From the NCBI GenBank assembly GCA_017522745.1, contig JAFWYI010000229.1, positions 1 through 6,582 of the forward strand: a stretch of DNA of 6,582 nucleotides. The letters are read 5' to 3'. Positions within the stretch are counted from its first letter, which is position 1, and each line of letters begins with the position of its first letter. A program made the translations under genes and the position numbers. This stretch comes from Mailhella sp. (GTDB lineage Bacteria > Desulfobacterota > Desulfovibrionia > Desulfovibrionales > Desulfovibrionaceae). Below are positions 5,655-6,582 of this stretch, piece by piece. The notes under the pieces are model-generated. The model made no database searches, had not been told where the DNA came from, and worked only from the letters and a program-made list of their open reading frames with translations.

Positions 5655-6582
5655 ATGAGATATAGTAATACCGGCAAGCACAAAGAAAACGGTGTAGTTT
5701 ATACTCCCGAAGAAATGGCAAATTATGTTGCTAAAGAAATATTGAATTATAGAACATCTGCCTTTGATTCCGAGATCTCCATACTGGATCCAGCCGTTGG
5801 CACAGGCGAACTGCTGATTGCATTGATTAACACTATTAGCGAACAAGGGAAAAGAATAAAAGCTGTCGGCTATGAGACAGATAAAATTGTTGGAAAAGAG
5901 ACTCAAAAAAAGCTGGAAATAATGTTTCCACAAGTGGAGATCGAAATACGGACATCTAATTTTTTAGATGCCGTGGAGGATGGAACTGCTGGCAAATATG
6001 ACTGCGTAATCGCGAATCCTCCTTATATACGAACTCAGATACTTGGAAGTTCTCGCTCACAGGAAATTGCCCAAAAACTTTCGTTATCGGGTAGAGTAGA
6101 TATTTATTATGCTTTTTTGCTGTATGCACGGGAAGTGCTCAAGCCTTCTGGTGTTGCAGGGTTCATCACATCAAATAAGTTTATGACAATCAAGGCAGGA
6201 AACGCTGTCAGAAATTATATGGTACAGAACTATACTTTACACCATATTACCGACTTAGGCGACACAAAGCTTTTTAATGCTTCGGTACTGCCTTGTATAA
6301 TTATCTTTTCTCTAGGGCATACACTCAAAAAAGAATCTGTAGATTTCACATCTGTTTATCAAGTTAGTGAGGGCGGCAAATGCAAAAGAATACAAAATAT
6401 TTTTGATACCATTTATGAGGATGGTATATACCAACTGTCAGACGGCAGAAGATACAGATTTCAGCAAGGAACAATTCAAAGTGTAGAGAGTGATACGTTA
6501 TGGACAATTTCTTCTTGCGAAAACAAGGAATGGCTGAGAGAGGTAGAATCTAAAACATGGCTTACTTTTTCTCAAATCGGAA
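5655..6582 (+). CDS. N6-adenine DNA methyltransferase, Eco57I/type IIG-like, 3' end outside the window
   Basis: The frame is open from ATG 5655 to the window end (309 complete codons) and is the N-terminal part of an adenine-N6 DNA methyltransferase that uses S-adenosylmethionine. Visible motifs are VVYTPEEMANYVA (14-26, motif X region), DPAVGTGELL (45-54, motif I, cofactor binding), YET at 73-75 (probable motif II acidic residue), NPPY (121-124, catalytic motif IV), GRVDIYYAFLLYA (146-158) and GFITSNKFM (169-177), followed by FNASVLPCIIIF (207-218), as in Eco57I-type enzymes. Such proteins are either the methylase of a two-gene system or single-chain type IIG enzymes with fused cleavage and specificity parts. 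The missing C-terminus would decide. No nuclease motif is seen in the visible part, though type IIG enzymes usually place it N-terminally. AGGAG (5643-5647) lies seven bases before the ATG. The gene is AT-rich (18/60 G+C at 5701-5760) compared with the aminotransferase (37/60 at 4981-5040), suggesting horizontal transfer. Confidence 0.92.
   Translation, partial: MRYSNTGKHKENGVVYTPEEMANYVAKEILNYRTSAFDSEISILDPAVGTGELLIALINTISEQGKRIKAVGYETDKIVGKETQKKLEIMFPQVEIEIRTSNFLDAVEDGTAGKYDCVIANPPYIRTQILGSSRSQEIAQKLSLSGRVDIYYAFLLYAREVLKPSGVAGFITSNKFMTIKAGNAVRNYMVQNYTLHHITDLGDTKLFNASVLPCIIIFSLGHTLKKESVDFTSVYQVSEGGKCKRIQNIFDTIYEDGIYQLSDGRRYRFQQGTIQSVESDTLWTISSCENKEWLREVESKTWLTFSQIG

Noticed and set aside
5637..5933. 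98-codon minus-strand frame opposite the methyltransferase start
   Set aside because: It covers methyltransferase motifs X and I on the other strand, starts at a non-ATG codon, and has only generic hydrophobic content.

Overview
The window looks like a stretch of a Gram-negative, roughly 60% G+C chromosome with an AT-rich accessory module starting near its right end. Desulfovibrionaceae (sulfate reducers and relatives) is my best guess at the host. It rests on the style of the small winged-helix protein, the RsgA tail and the aminotransferase, and it is an inference from memory, not a search result.

Layout. (1) 55-2135, minus strand: a polyprenyl-phosphate-dependent glycosyltransferase of the ArnT/GT39 type with about 13 membrane helices. 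It carries an acidic low-complexity N-terminal tail and a Pro/Ala-rich C-terminal tail, and is followed by a probable terminator. (2) 2136-2470: an AT-rich divergent intergenic region of 335 bp. It holds a perfect 12-1-12 palindrome resembling a FUR-family (Zur-like) box, flanked by one promoter candidate pointing each way. (3) 2471-2647, plus strand: a 58-residue winged-helix protein with a strong ribosome binding site, a leader hairpin and a clear intrinsic terminator. (4) 2812-3869, minus strand: the ribosome-assembly GTPase RsgA, with an apparent 1-nt frameshift just before its basic C-terminal tail. Read without a correction, the frame continues through both terminators and antisense to the small winged-helix gene. 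(5) 3870-4088: a divergent spacer. (6) 4089-5357, plus strand: a fold-type I PLP-dependent aminotransferase with all expected active-site residues. (7) 5364-5624, plus strand: a small charged protein I do not recognise. (8) 5655 to the window end, plus strand: an N6-adenine DNA methyltransferase of the Eco57I/type IIG kind, cut off by the window edge.

The first four protein genes look like unrelated single-gene transcription units on alternating strands, as in ordinary core chromosome. The last two sit tightly behind the aminotransferase and show a marked drop in G+C: my hand counts give 37/60 at 4981-5040, 32/60 at 5461-5520 and 18/60 at 5701-5760. This suggests that a restriction-modification or related defence module was inserted directly downstream of the aminotransferase and continues past the window. 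No tRNA, rRNA, CRISPR array, insertion sequence or integrase gene was seen. The observations most worth following are the rsgA frameshift beside an A5G run, the Zur-like palindrome, and the start of the methyltransferase module with its small companion gene.
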